Below are positions 43,040-54,619 of a stretch of 64,000 bases of DNA, piece after piece. Every line of letters starts with the position of its first letter. The stretch's first letter is position 1. The stretch spans positions 186,001-250,000 of the forward strand of contig KV918772.1 of NCBI GenBank assembly GCA_002049455.2. Reading direction: 5' to 3'. Under the pieces are notes generated by a model. That model was not told where the DNA came from. It was given only the letters and a program-made list of their open reading frames with translations, and ran no database searches. A program made the position numbers and the translations under genes. Source of the stretch: Porphyra umbilicalis. Its lineage: Eukaryota; Rhodophyta; Bangiophyceae; Bangiales; Bangiaceae.

Positions 43040-46000
43040 CTACGGGGCCAGGGCGATGCCGTCAGTCGTGGCTACGATACTCCCACGCGTGGACGAGGCG
43101 GCCCGTTGCGCGCAGGACGCGCCACAGAGCGGCGTGAAACCGCTTCGACCGCGTACGCGGAGACTCCAGGCAGAGAAGGGGACGACGTAGGCGAGCCCAA
43201 TGCGGGCGTACTCGACCATGGCAGCGGTGATCTCGCGGGGCCCCGTCGCGGCCCAGTTGATGGACGGGTCGTACCCGAACAAGGCGACTACCTGCCGGGA
43301 CGTGAGCGAGTCTCGCCAACCCGTGGCCGTCACCGGGGTAGGGGGCATCCACGATGCGGACAACCACTGATAGCGAGCGACGTCCGGCCGCCTCTGGATA
43401 GAAGTCACAACAGGACCCGTGACGCCCAGCTCGAGCGGCGCCGTCGCGCCACCGTCGTTGTCGTACCCGACATCCCAACGCGCGGGGCGCTGACCGGCAA
43501 CCCAGCTGGCCCCAGCGGTCGGGTATCCCCCATTGCCTGGGCGGTGCCCCGGGCCCCAACAGCGGTGGCCTGTGGCCTTGGCCGCCGTCGTAAGTCCAGA
43601 TGGGACCGTCATAGCCGGGGGCCATATGGCCGCGACCATCTGCCGGACAGGCTGCCGGCCAGGCGCGGCCGTCCCGGGTATCGGCGTGGCGGCCGTGCGT
43701 GCCCCCGCAGCGATCCTCGCGGTCGTAACGGGAGGTAGCGGCGCCGCCGCCCGACTCGGGCGCCCACCCGTCACCAAACCCGTCGCCGGCCGCGCCGGAG
43801 TAGTCGTTGCGCCACGGAAGTCCCCCGCGGCCGTCGCGAGCCGCGCGGGCACCACTCTCGCGGGCCTGCGCCCGCTGGGCCCCTTCAGCGCTGCCCGCGA
43901 GGGTCGACGCGTCTGACCCACGGGGGCCGGCGGCGGGACCCCCGGGGTCCCCGGCACTTGCCTCCCCCTTGCCCTCCTCGGGGGCTCGGAAACCCGGGCC
44001 GCCCGCGGACGGCTTCGACGCAGAAGAGTGCCTGGGCTGGGGCCGGCCGCCGCGCGCAATTCCAGCGTGGCGGCGCTGCCGCGCGCGGTAAGCGGCCGAC
44101 GCGGCCGCCTCATCCGCCGACGGCGGGACGGTATCCGGGTCGGATGTGAGGAAGCCGGCCGGCACCGCCCAAGGCTCCGTTGTCACGGGCAACGCCCGCG
44201 GGGTGACGTCCGCGAGCCGCGGCTCCGCCAGCACGACCCCCAGAGGGGCTTGCGACGTCTGCGGGACGTTCACGACCAGGGGCTTCGGAATAATGATTCG
44301 GATAAAGCACCGTTCTGTAAGCAGCAGCTTCCTGCCCGCAGCAACATCTTATGTTCATCACTCTCATCACGAGGAGACTGAGCGTAAGGGGAGCTTTCCA
44401 GCAGTGTCTTCCGTTTTGCTCTCACATTGGATGGCGAGATGATTCCAACGAATATATCCGGATATATCTGGATATATCCCAGATTCTGCTGAAAATCCCG
44501 GATTCTGAAAGGCTTTGTTCACGACGCGAACGTAATGACACCGTCGGTCGGCGACGGTTCCCACTTGGTAGGGCAGCAACGTGCTGCGGGCGTGCCGGTT
44601 GGGGTCGTTGTGATATGGTAGTCGGTCGTGCACCGCTGCCCAAGGCACCGGCCTCACGATGAAATCGTACTTCGCCAAGGCGTCGGCGACGGCGCCGTCG
44701 CCCGGCGCAAGGTCACCAACCAAGAACTTCCCTGTCAGGGAGTAGTACCTCGGAGACGGCTCGAAGACGCGGTGCTTTTCGCGGTACGCGCGCAGCAGCC
44801 CCGACACGATGGCGGCCGTCAATATGACGTAGGCGGTACCGGATGGCCCGGGCACGCCTGCAGCAAGGACTGCTTCTGAAGATCGACAGGCGGGTACTCG
44901 TACGTCAGCAACCTCGGCGTCGCGCACCGCGCGGCCATCGCTGGCGACAAGGGCGCCCGCGCCGGCATCAGGCAGATGCCGGAGCGCACGGGCAAGAAGA
45001 TGGCCCCATGCCCCGCCCGCCGGGCGCTCACGAGCTCGCCGCGCGAGCGACGCGCGGCCTCCAACGTCAAGTCGGCCGGGGCGGTCGCCGGGGCAACCGG
45101 GGCCAGGGACAGTAGGGGGCCTACTCCCCCGAAGGTGACGAGCGCGAAGGAATGGCCAAACGGGACCGCGGGGCGGTGGCGCGAGCGGGCGTGCCAGTCC
45201 TCGAGGTAGGCGTACTCCTCGTCTCCGGCGACGGACGGCAGCTCCGCCGCGGGGTTCGGGACCAAGACCACTCGACCCGGGTTGCACCGCAACATGCAGC
45301 GTAGCCATCCTGCACTGCCGCCGACGGAGCGGACGAAGGACGCGAAGTCGCAGTCGGCCGCCGGCCGGACGTCGTAGCTTGCCACCTTCGCAGACTTCGG
45401 GAAGGACCGCCACACGACGTGCGCCCCGTGCATGTTCTGAGGATAGGCGGGCTGGAAGACGTCGCTGACGAGCGGCCAGTCGGCCGTGGCGACAGGCGGT
45501 CCCAGGGGAGCAAGCCACGCCCGGACGGCGGGCGGCACCGACAGCGGCGGGAGCGCAGGGGCCGCCTGCTTCATTAGCGGTGGACGCTCCTCCAGCGCGC
45601 TCGCGGGCCCCCCGCCGGGGGCCGGGGCGGGGTCCGTGGCGCCGTAGGACTCCAGGGACGTCGCCGCTGCGGCCCCTAAGCCGGCCTTCGCACCGACGCC
45701 CGCCGGGCGGGGCGGCTTCCGCACCTCCCGGCCGTTGGGGTCGTACGGGAGCCGCATGCCTGTCGGCACCGACGGACGCACTGGGACGGCCGGACGGCGC
45801 CCGGTCGGACCAGGCATTGCCGGGGCGGCAGGCGCCGTCGCCACCTTCGCGGCAGTGGCTGCCGTGGACGGGCGCTCCGCGGGCGCGGGGGACGGAGCCC
45901 CGACAGGGCCCGCGGGGGGCGTCACCGGGGACGGCTGCATCTCGGCCGAAGGGGATGTAGTACTACTGGGGCCTTCTATGTGCCGGTGGCCCCTGTGGCA

Positions 46001-46495
46001 GCGGCGGCGGTGCCGAAGACGCGGCACCCGGCGGGGGGTCGCGACCGGCGGCGGCGGGAGGGCGACGCGGGGACGGGGACGACGGGGCCGGCCGCGCCGC
46101 GCGACCCAAGGCGCCGGGGGAGCGTACCCGACCCGCCTTCGGGCGCCACGCGGGCCCCACGGGGGGCCGGGTTGGTGCGCCCGAGAGGGCGCGGCCGGCG
46201 ACAGCTGACCGGGCGCCACGCGGCGGGTGCGGCGCGTTGCGCGTGGGACGGTTACTCCCCCTCGTCTTGGAATGATCGCCTCGGGATACTTAACATGCAT
46301 GGAGGGAATTATCTGCATTGGTTGGTGACGGCCCGGGTCAATTCCCATTTGGGAAAATTGGGCCTGGGCGACGGTTTCCGCCCTTTTAGGACGAAGGGCG
46401 ACGACGGTGGGAGGCACCGTCGTCGCTGGCAAGTAAACCGTGTCTTCATGTCTTGGCGTTTCGATCGGCCAAACTTTCCAGACATCGAGTCCCAA
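43040..46495 (-). CDS. Large unrecognised gene, reading spread over several frames
   Basis: I cannot name a family. Three adjoining minus-strand segments look protein-like. The first (46495-44819) has MHVKYPEAIIPRRGG, then a Pro/Ala-rich region, then a compact part VFQPAYPQNMHGAHVVWRSF...SYDVRPAADCDFASFVRSV. The second (about 44,870-44,480) reads PSGTAYVILTAAIVSGLLRA...YYSLTGKFLVGDL and DRLPYHNDPNRHARSTLLPYQVG. The third (about 44,280-43,040) is an RG/Ala-rich stretch followed by RRPDVARYQWLSASWMPP and WRDSLTSRQVVALFGYDPSINW. Charged, aromatic and hydrophobic residues are mixed normally in these blocks, unlike the minisatellite frames. It could be a host gene with introns or the structural gene of an unknown element; start and splice sites are not settled. 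Confidence 0.4.
44447..44482. repeat. ggatatatc short tandem/palindromic repeat
   Basis: CCGGATATATCTGGATATATCCC: three 11-bp-spaced copies of GATATATC, a palindrome in an otherwise GC-rich gene region. It may lie in an intron. Confidence 0.6.
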
Positions 46496-46676
46496 AGTGG
46501 GTGTCGCGCGAGCGCCCCGGACGGCCGTTACCGCGCTCCTGCTGAGCTAACCCCCCTGTTTTGTGATACTACAGTGGCCGCCCAGTGGTGTGGGTGAGAA
46601 AGGGGTGGAAAAATGACGATGACGCTGTTTTGGTTTGGCGAGACCGTGGAGTAAGGGTAGGTGGCATCGTGTCTGA

Positions 46677-46918
46677 GAGCATCTCCACCAATGGAGCCAA
46701 CCGTCCAACCCAACGGCCACGTGTGCACAACACGTGGTGCTGTCACTGGCTCTCCGAACGAAGAGCTCAAACTAAGCTTATCACGTCTCAAGCTTGGGCT
46801 CGTCTCGACGTCTCTGGCGGTGGGCCTCTTTTGTGGCACGCCAGTAATCCCACAGATGCACTACAGAGAATCTACATGACTGCCAGATCGTCTCGCAACT
46901 GTCTGCAAGCCACGGGTC
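46677..46918 (+). mobile_element. PIF-type MITE, left part (interrupted by the hAT element)
   Basis: It starts GAGCATCTCCACCAATGGAG after TGA (46674-46676) and matches the complement of 2331-2090. Its continuation is at 51322-51631, so the original element was about 552 bp. The TGA duplication at both outer ends (46674-46676 and 51632-51634) shows these are two halves of one insertion. Confidence 0.9.
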
Positions 46919-47499
46919 CAGAGATGTGCAAATTGCAGCCACGTCGTGCAATTTTCGAAAACTTTCCTGTGTCGCGCTGGAAGGGTCCTGGGAGCGTCAC
47001 GCCGTAAATTACGATTGCAGCCACGTGCGTGGACCTCGGGAGGGAGATCCGGGTGTCCTGGAGGCGTATCGGACGCTTTTGGCTGTGCTTCGAGCACACA
47101 GCCACGGCTCGACCTCACCCGTCGGCCCTCAGGCGCATCCTAGGCCGGTAACGGCTGTGCCTGGCCGCGGACAGACCACTTTCAGCTTCAGATATCGGCC
47201 AGCAGGGGCACGCGGGGCGTCCCCTTGGCTCTCTCATTCCCCGTCGCGCTGCGGGCACTTCCGCGGATGCGCATGCGTTGAAACGCCTCGTCCGTTGTGA
47301 TCCCAGTGGCCGTACGCACCTCGTGTTCCTCGAGGTTGCGGCTTCCGACACCCCCAGATGCCGCCCACGCATCAACCTACCACTGTTTTCAACGTCGGCC
47401 AGTGCCCTTCTTCCTCTCCTTGTTCCCCCGCACTTGTACATTGTTTTCTCACCCAACCCCCCCCGTCGCCCGGACTCGTGCCCCACTATTGGCTACACG

Positions 47500-49411
47500 A
47501 TGCCTTCACATGCGCACCGAGCTCCGGCGTGGAGGTTCCTGGCGACCATGGAGGTCAACAGACGGCTGCGGTTGTCATGCGCGGCGCCGGGCTGCTCCTA
47601 CCACGCACGCGTGGCTAACATCACGCGGGCTACAGCTCATCTGCTTGCCTGTCCGCTAGCCAAGCACACGTGGCCCGGTCTCGCCGCCGCCTTGTCACCC
47701 CGTCGCCTATCGGACAATAAGCCGCCTCCCTCATACGCAGAGATTGCAACGTGGGCAGAGCAGTGCGCGGCGCTGATGTTTCAGTCCGGCCTGGCGTTTG
47801 GAACGTTTGACAACCCCCGCTGGCCTGCCTTCTTCCTGAACATCTCAGGCGGGCGGTTCTCTGGGCCGGGGGACTGTCGCGCTGTCGGGGGCTCGCTCCT
47901 GCAATCGGTGTTTGATCGGGTTTTCGCCCAGGTTCTGGCGGTGGTGGCCGCTCATCACGGCCGGACTTTGACCTGTGACGGCATCACCGACGCCAACCCC
48001 AGAGGAGCCTACAACGTAATTGCTTGCGCTCCAGTTCCCTTCATTATGTCGGTCTTCCGGCTGGGAGTGAACCTGTCTACCGCCGAGAACCTGTTGAACG
48101 GGCTCGTGTCTTCCCTGCCTCAGCCACTCACGGAACCGCAGCCTGTGTCGGCTCTTCTCCGTGGCCGCGCCATCCCCAGCGCCCGGCTGGATGCTCTGCT
48201 GGGCTCTCCTTTTTGGGCGACGGTGACGGACAACGCGAGCAACATGGTGCTGATGCGCAACAAGGCGGTAGAGAGCGGCCTATGCATCATGGCGTACGGC
48301 TGTTTTTCTCATGTCGTGAACCTGTTGGCCGAAGATGTCAGCAAGCAGTCGGGTTTACATCTGGGCATCAAGTCCGCCGTCACCGTTTTTGAGTAATTTG
48401 GAGGCTTCTTGCCGGGTGATAGCGGCAAATCGGCACAACACCACCGGCTTCCATGTGCCCGACAGTGTTTTCTTGGCAGTGGACCAAGCTACTCCCGCCT
48501 CGTCAGCGGCTGTCGCCGCCCCGGTGTTGCGGATATTGTTCCGTATGTCTGCGTCTTTGGAAGCAGACGCGTCCCCTCTCTCGGCCGTGGTGGGCTTACT
48601 GTCTGGGTTTGTGGTGGCGCTGCGCACCGGTTTTCCCGAGCTGCCCGAGAGCACCCGCAGCTACTTGGTGGACCGCGTACACGCACAACTCGCTTCCTTT
48701 GGTGACCCGCACGTTGTCCTTGCGTTATTCCTTAATCCATTTTTTGCCCTGTGCCGACACGCCGACGACGGGGCGCTTTGGGGGACTCGGACACTGGCGG
48801 GGCATCGTGACGCCGCCATTGAGCGGCTAGCCGGGGACGACGTGGCGTTTCGCAACGCGGTTATCGGAGACCTGGGCGGGTACATCACCCATGTGGACTC
48901 CGCGGCGGGCGTTGACGGCTCCCCTCCTCACCCCGCCACGTGGTGGCGGCTGTATGGTGACTCGTGGCCCACGCTTCAGGTGGTGGCCACCCGACTGCTG
49001 TCGCTCGCATGCTCCTCTGCGGGCTCGGAGCGCTCCTTCAAGACCCTCAGCGTCGTGTTGTCCCGCACCTGCAACAGGACGCACAGCGCCCGCGTCGACC
49101 GGCAGTGGTCTGTGGTTTTTAACTCGAGGCAGCTCAACCGGGTGAATGCGGTGGCCATGTACCAGCGATCCAGGAAAGAGAAGGAGGTGGTGGGTTTGGT
49201 GCGTGTCGCGGTGGCTGCCGCGGCTGCGGGGGCGAGGGCGGGCGGTGCACCTGCTGGAGGGGCGCCTGCTGCTGAAGGCGACGATGATGGAGATGATTAT
49301 GACGAGCGGGATGAGGACCGGGGAAGTGGAGATGAAGGAGGCGCTTTGGAAGCTGAGGATATTGAACCTGGGGCGGTGGATGGTGAGGTGAACATTCTGC
49401 TTGCTGACTAA
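47500..49411 (+). CDS. hAT transposase with BED-type zinc finger and hATC dimerisation domain
   Basis: Cut-and-paste transposase of the Ac/hAT superfamily. The start at 47500 (MPSHAHRAPAWRF) is preferred over an upstream ATG because it directly precedes the zinc-finger region LSCAAPGCSYHARVAN...AHLLACPLAKH (C-x4-C...H/C). Middle: LTCDGITDANPRGAYNVIA and FWATVTDNASNMVLMRNKAV...YGCFSHVVNLL, the DUF659-type catalytic-core blocks. C-terminus: LLSLACSSAGSERSFKTLSVVLSRTCNR, the hATC signature, then a Gly/acidic tail ending LLAD. The frame changes once in the T5 run at about 48,386-48,390 (TVF to SNLEASCRV), consistent with one extra base. Otherwise it is about 636 residues and complete, so this may be a sequencing slip or a single lesion. 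Confidence 0.85.
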
Positions 49412-50560
49412 AATCGTGTGTTACTCTTCTTTCTTTCAGTAGCCCAATCGACAGTGTCCATTCGTCACCAGCTGAACAAGTTTACTATGAGCAACGCACA
49501 ACAACCTCCATTTCGATGGAGCCAGACGCGACTACGGTTGCCCAGTACCAAACGCACTTTGCCCCCGCTCTCGGCAAGGCACCCTCGTTGCTAGCTTCCA
49601 TCCCTGACCGCACCATGTGGTTGTCACACACGTAGGAACAAGCCTCTGCAGCCTCCGATAGGTTTCTTCATGCCGCCACATCCGTCCCCAACACACTACC
49701 CCAGCTCCCCCCCCCCCCGCGTCTCGTACAATCACTTCCCTACCACCATGGATCCTGCCCGCACGCACACTAACCCAGCCGCAGCGCGCTCCTGTACAAA
49801 AGCCAGTCGAGTAGATTCCCATTGCTGGCCACTCGGGAGCCACCAGTCGTCAGAAACTCATTTTGCGGCTACTGCCCGCCGTACACCCCCCCCGTCGATG
49901 GCGGGACGGCCACCTCGTAGCTTGTTGCATGATTGCCCCTCTTGGACCTTCCGGCAGATGGTCGCAATCATCATCTGTTCAGCACCCACATGCCTGTGGT
50001 AAAGTAGGGAGAGATTCTGCAGAATGAGGCAGGAGAGAAACAAAAGCGACGCGAAGAGCGTTTTGTTGACTCTGATGGACGTGGGCGTCTTCTTCGCACC
50101 AAAATGTCCGTGCACCTCGACCATGTGGATTAACACCGCTCGTTGTTAGCGTCTTCTTCGCCATTACGTGTTGATCGGCATGGTACCTGCAATAATTGAC
50201 CGCACTCCCGTGCCGCACTCAACAAGCCGATTTATTGGAATAATGTCAACCAGCGCAGTCGCGCGCTGTCCCTTCCCCTCGCTCCCGCCCCCGAATACGA
50301 CCCGAAATATAACTCGATGCGAACACGTACCTTGCTCAGCTCGACTCTCAAGACAAGACACAGAGTACTGGTCCAAACCTTTGAGACCAGGGCGATGCAC
50401 GACCTGAGAGCGGGGACGGCGTTGCCGACCAAGAGCCGAAGACCCCGCCGCCAACACAGGGCCTCACAGCAGCAGCAGTCGCAGCGTGGCGCCCACCATT
50501 CTCAAAAATGGGAAAGCGTCACGGCTGACGTAAGAGAGAGTCTCCACCAACACATAAGCA
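49412..50560. other. 3' part of the hAT element, noncoding
   Basis: Mixed sequence after the transposase stop with a C-run near 49,711. No second gene or domain is visible. Confidence 0.5.
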
Positions 50561-50599
50561 CACCGCCGACGACGAAATGCGTAGGTTAGCTGATCGTAG

Positions 50600-51010
50600 A
50601 CGGGAGGCAGGCAAACGACCGCGGTGCGCCCGAGGGGAGGCCGCGGGCAAACCAAAACCAGTGGGGTCGGCAGCGGCGGGTAGAGGGCACGCCAAAGACC
50701 GAGGGGCGGCCGACGGCCGCCAGGGGGCAAGCCAACGGCCGCGGGGTGCCCGACGGCGGGCGGGGCGCGCGACAACGACCGCGGGGTGGCCAAAAGCGGG
50801 CGGGGGGGAAGCCGACGACCGCGGGGTGGCCGACGGCGGGCGGGGGGCACGCCCACGACCGCGGGGTGGCCGATGGAAGGAGAGGGGTAAGAAAAAGAAG
50901 GTGGGGTGACTGATGACGGGCGGTGTGAAGGCCGACACCCGCGTGGGTGCCGGCGGCGGACGGGGGGCTGGCCGACGCCCAGGTTGGCCGGTGGCAGGTA
51001 GGGGCCCGGC
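50600..51010. repeat. GC-rich ~45-bp minisatellite in the hAT element
   Basis: Units around GACCGCGGGGTGGCCGACGGCGGGCGGGGGGCACGCC recur about eight times with size variation, alternating ACCGCGGGGTGGCC with GGCGGGCGGGG. Frames across it are artefacts. Confidence 0.7.
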
Positions 51011-51321
51011 CGGCACGCGGGATGCGACGACAGGGGAGACGCCGGGGAGATCGCGGCCACCAGCAGAGGGGGGCGGGGCGCCGAGAAGTGGTTCTGGAAG
51101 AAGCAGCAGGGTGGCAACTGTGCGTCTTTGGTGGCGCGCGTTGTCTGCGGTGCTGGTGGTGGAGTGGCCCTTGCCAGCAGGCCGCAAGACTGTGCGCGAG
51201 GGTGCAATCGGTCGTCCAGATGCCTCGCTGTGCAACACGCTGACGGCAGTTTCAGAAAAATACTTGTCATCGTAAATTTATGCTGTTTCCTCTTTCTTTC
51301 ATCCACACCACTACACGGGTC

Positions 51322-51631
51322 ACGCTTTCCATTGGCTTTCGAGGTTCGAACAGGGAACCAGGTGTTGGCCAAACGACTCGGGGCGTCTCCAAACAGGCCT
51401 GTTTGGAGTGACGCTGCCGTTCAAGCTCGAAAAGAAGGGCGATCCCGCGAGGCCACCACGAGATGCATTGACGGATTAGAAAATGTGAACCGGTCTATTT
51501 ATGGGCCGTCACAGCCCCGTCACATCCTAGTTTTGGAGCGGATCCCAGCCACCAGTGCTCCAACCGTCCAAACAGCCAGACGGTTCCACGTTTGGCTGTT
51601 CGGACGGTTGGAGACATTGGTGAAGACGCTC
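51322..51631 (+). mobile_element. PIF-type MITE, right part
   Basis: It matches the complement of 1788-2090 and ends ...GACGGTTGGAGACATTGGTGAAGACGCTC at 51631, followed by TGA. The tRNA-like word GGTTCGAAC inside it is part of the MITE. Confidence 0.9.
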
Positions 51632-51653
51632 TGAGCAGCATCGCCTCTTGTCA

Positions 51654-52426
51654 GAGCACACCCCACAACGTCTTCCCCAAATTCAAATATGCTGACGTGT
51701 CAGAAACGTGTCTCATAAATGTGCCACGTGCCTTAACTTCAGCTCTTGGGGATGGGGAGGGTCCCGCAGCAACGTCAGGCACCCCAAAACGCTCAGATAG
51801 AACTTGAATACAGTTAATCTGAATCGGACAAGTCCTCGGACATTCATGCGTGAGAAATGGGGGGAGGCGCCCCCGTCCCCCATTTTCTCACCGATTCGGG
51901 GGGACCCGCTGCTCCTCCCCATTTTTTCCTGGCGTGCCATTGGCTGTTGCAGATTCAGTTCCTTTCGGAAAACGAGTTCGCGTGGCATGATCAGATTTGA
52001 AATCTTACGGCCCGACACTGGCGCTTTCCGGGGCCGTCTACGATCTCGGCGATCACTATCGAGACCGAAAAAAGCCTGAACGAGTCTGACCGTGTCAGGA
52101 CCCCCCATTGGACGCACGTTGGGGGTGCGGTGGGTCGCTCCGCTGCCGCTCTCGGTGGCGCGCACAGCGTAAATTAGGGCACGGCGGCGGTATCCCCAGG
52201 CCCTGGTTTCCGCAGCCTCGCGAGATCGATTCTGTCCGTGCTCGCGGCGGGGGGTTGGGGACATTGGAGGCTGGGAGATGAGATAAACTTGTGAGCCTGT
52301 CGGAGGGGACAGTGGGACGAGGCCCTTTTGGCGCGCCGCGGCGTGATTGTGTGACGGCGACAGGCGCGTCGCGACGCCCGTGTCCACGGACGACGTCACC
52401 GTCGACGACACCGTCTTCTTCCCACG
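51654..52426. other. E2 left terminal region and transposase leader
   Basis: TIR, then less GC-rich DNA with a hairpin (GAGAAATGGGGGG at 51,850 pairing with CCCCCATTTTCTC at 51,880), then a GC-rich leader to the ATG. No TATA box is obvious. Confidence 0.5.
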
Positions 52427-54457
52427 ATGGACGATCCACTCGACGTTTCTGCGAATGCGATGCTGGCGGACCCCATGGACGGCGAAGTTGCCACCGCGGT
52501 GGCGGCCCACATGCAGGCGCTGTGGCGCTATCGTCGTCGCATCCGCCGGTCGCGGCTCGGCCGGCGGCGGTATATTGGGTCGGTGCCTGGTCGCCGGCCG
52601 AACAAGAACCGTGATTTTCTATCAGTTTTGCGAGCTATTTTGAGGGACTATTTTGGATTGGACGGCTCCCCTCCCGTATACGACGAGACAGACTTTGATA
52701 GACGGTTCCGTATGCCCAGGTCAGTGTTTTTGCGTATCTACCACGCCGTGAAGGGTCGCCCCTTCTTTGCGCAACGTATTAACGCGACGGGCAGACCGCA
52801 GGCACACCCCTTGCAAAAGGTGGTGGCTGCTTTCCGAGTGATTGCTTACGGAGAGGTGCCCGATCGAACTGATGAATACGTTCGTTTGTCCGCATCGACC
52901 ATAGCTATGTCTGTTCGAGAGCTTCTACGTTTCATTGTGGATGAGTTGGGTCCGGCTTATCTGCGTCCCCCCGCTCCGGCCGAGCTGAAGCGTATCCTGG
53001 AGCGCAATGCGCAACGGGGATTGCCTGGGTGTATGGGATCGCTGGACTGCAGCCATTGGGAGTGGGCGAATTGCCCCAAGGCGTTTCCCGGCATGTATCA
53101 GAATCGGCACGGCAAACGCTCTGTGGTAATGGAAACTGTTTGCGATGAGGACCTATGGATATGGCATTTGTTTGTTGGTTGCCCTGGTTCTCAGAATGAC
53201 CTCAATGCTATGCATGCTTCCCCTCTGTATTTGTCTGTGACGGGAGGCGAGTGGCCGCCTCGTACGTTTTCATACACAGCTAACGGCACCACCCGCACGC
53301 TCTTGTATTATCTGGTTGATGGAGTTTACCCTCCCTTTGCATTTTTCGTGTCTCCGTTCCCCGACCCCACCACAGAAGTTGAGACGACATTCAACCGGCT
53401 CCAAGAAGCTTTGAGGAAAGATGTGGAACGGCTATATTCCGTTCTAACTGCACGCTTCCACATCGCTTTACACCCCGCACGGCATGTCACCGTCGAGTCA
53501 ATGGTCACCGTCGCGAGGGCGGTGGCCATCTTACACAATATGGTGACGGAGAAGCGACGCGATGGGTACGTGTCACGCCCTCGAATGGCCGCGGCTGCCC
53601 AGGCGGCGGCCGGCGGTAGCGGCGGCGGAGGCGCAGTCGGTGGCGGAGCCGAGGGCGTGGGGAACGGGGCTGCTGAGACCCCGGCCGCGGCCGGTAGTGC
53701 GGCCGGCGCTGCGGCCGGCGACGGTGTAGGTGGGGGTGGTGGTGGTGGGACGGGTATGATGGCTGAGGGTGGTGCTCCCGCCGCCTGTGTTGGCGCAGCC
53801 GGCGGCGGGGCTGGTGGGGGTGGCGGTGGTGAAACAGGTTTGGGTCCTTATAATGGTGCTCCCGCCGCCGGTAGTGGCGCAGCCGGCAGCGGGGCTGGTT
53901 GGGGTGGCGGTGGTGGGACGGGTATGATGGCTGATGGTGGTGCTCCCGCCGCCGGTGTTGGCGCAGCCGGCGGCGGGGCTGGTGGGGGTGGCGGTGGTGA
54001 AACGGGTTTGGGTCCTGATGGTGGTGCTCCCGCCGCCGGTGTTGGCGCAGCCGGCGGCGGGGCTGGTGGGGGTGGGGGCGGTGGGACGGGTATGATAGCT
54101 GATGGTGGCAGCCAAGCCGCCGGTGTTGGCGCTGCCGGCGGCGGGGCCGCTGGTGGTGGGGGCGGTGGGACGGATCCGACGGGAGGCGGAGGCAGCCACG
54201 CCGCCGGCGGCGGTGCGGCTGGAGGCAGTCCACAGAGCAATGCGAACAGTCCTGGGGGCAGCGACGGCCCGCCAGCGGGTGTGGCCGCCCCTGTCATCCC
54301 GCCGGCCGGCGCGCTTCCTGCCGGACGTTTTGACCACGCGCTGAACGCTTGGGCGGAGGCACGGGAAGAGGAAGAGCACGAACGCCTGAGGCATGACCTT
54401 GCTGAACACGTGTGGGTGGAGAGAAGCACGCTTCTTGCGCCCTACGTGGGGGTATAA
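52427..54457 (+). CDS. E2 PIF/Harbinger DDE transposase (plant-transposon family), intact, 676 aa
   Basis: Catalyses excision and integration of E2 with its SANT partner. N-terminal region with basic RYRRRIRRSRLGRRRY, PGRRPNKNRDF and RMPRSVFLRIYHAV (residues 30-110, DNA-binding side). The DDE core has GSLDCSHWEWANCP (D207), LWIWHLFVGCPGSQNDLN (D258) and LRKDVERLYSVL (E334), matching the triad spacing of the plant PIF family, then AVAILHNMVTEKRRDGY. Residues about 390-630 are Gly/Ala-rich, built from an 84-bp repeat. The last 40 residues (LNAWAEAREEEEHERLRHDL...LLAPYVGV) are conserved with E1 across a linker of very different length, implying a functional tail. The start at 52427 is the first ATG of the frame. 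The T-tract/hairpin element starts four bases after the stop. Confidence 0.9.
   Translation: MDDPLDVSANAMLADPMDGEVATAVAAHMQALWRYRRRIRRSRLGRRRYIGSVPGRRPNKNRDFLSVLRAILRDYFGLDGSPPVYDETDFDRRFRMPRSVFLRIYHAVKGRPFFAQRINATGRPQAHPLQKVVAAFRVIAYGEVPDRTDEYVRLSASTIAMSVRELLRFIVDELGPAYLRPPAPAELKRILERNAQRGLPGCMGSLDCSHWEWANCPKAFPGMYQNRHGKRSVVMETVCDEDLWIWHLFVGCPGSQNDLNAMHASPLYLSVTGGEWPPRTFSYTANGTTRTLLYYLVDGVYPPFAFFVSPFPDPTTEVETTFNRLQEALRKDVERLYSVLTARFHIALHPARHVTVESMVTVARAVAILHNMVTEKRRDGYVSRPRMAAAAQAAAGGSGGGGAVGGGAEGVGNGAAETPAAAGSAAGAAAGDGVGGGGGGGTGMMAEGGAPAACVGAAGGGAGGGGGGETGLGPYNGAPAAGSGAAGSGAGWGGGGGTGMMADGGAPAAGVGAAGGGAGGGGGGETGLGPDGGAPAAGVGAAGGGAGGGGGGGTGMIADGGSQAAGVGAAGGGAAGGGGGGTDPTGGGGSHAAGGGAAGGSPQSNANSPGGSDGPPAGVAAPVIPPAGALPAGRFDHALNAWAEAREEEEHERLRHDLAEHVWVERSTLLAPYVGV
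53720..54205 (+). repeat. 84-bp minisatellite in the E2 transposase linker
   Basis: Copies of GGTGCTCCCGCCGCC start at 53771, 53855 and 53939, exactly 84 bp apart, with about five to six units in all. The 28-residue translation is GAPAAGVGAAGGGAGGGGGG plus TGMMADG or ETGLGPDG; these two versions alternate. Confidence 0.9.
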
Positions 54458-54461
54458 AAGG

Positions 54462-54496
54462 TTTTTTTTTTCCCTGCTGCGCAGGGTTTTTTTTTT
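54462..54496 (+). terminator. T10 - hairpin - T10 element after the E2 transposase
   Basis: T10 (54462-54471), CCCTGCTGCGCAGGG (6-bp stem, 3-base loop), T10 (54487-54496), flanked by GG and CC. This is the most perfect of the four such elements. Confidence 0.65.
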
Positions 54497-54619
54497 CCTT
54501 CGATAACGTCGTCAGGAGAGGATCTTTCGGGGGGGCGGCGGACAGGATCGACGTCTGCATGTGCCTGCCCCGCCGCTGGAGTTGGCGAGACAGGCGGCGC
54601 ACGTGTGCGGCGGGCATGG

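Larger units (their letters stand above)
46919..51313 (+). mobile_element. hAT-family DNA transposon, 4,395 bp
   Basis: It is flanked by an exact 8-bp duplication CACGGGTC (46911-46918 and 51314-51321), the hallmark size for hAT. The ends are imperfect: CAGAGATGTGCA at the left and, read inward, TAGTGGTGTGGA at the right. It carries one transposase gene on the plus strand and a GC-rich minisatellite in its 3' part. It inserted into the middle of a PIF-type MITE, whose uninterrupted relative at 1788-2331 shows the empty site. The exact duplication suggests a fairly recent insertion. Confidence 0.9.

Noticed and set aside
51340-51365. tRNA-like word GGTTCGAAC
   Set aside because: It belongs to the PIF-type MITE; the complete copy at 2 kb lacks the T-arm consensus and no cloverleaf can be drawn.
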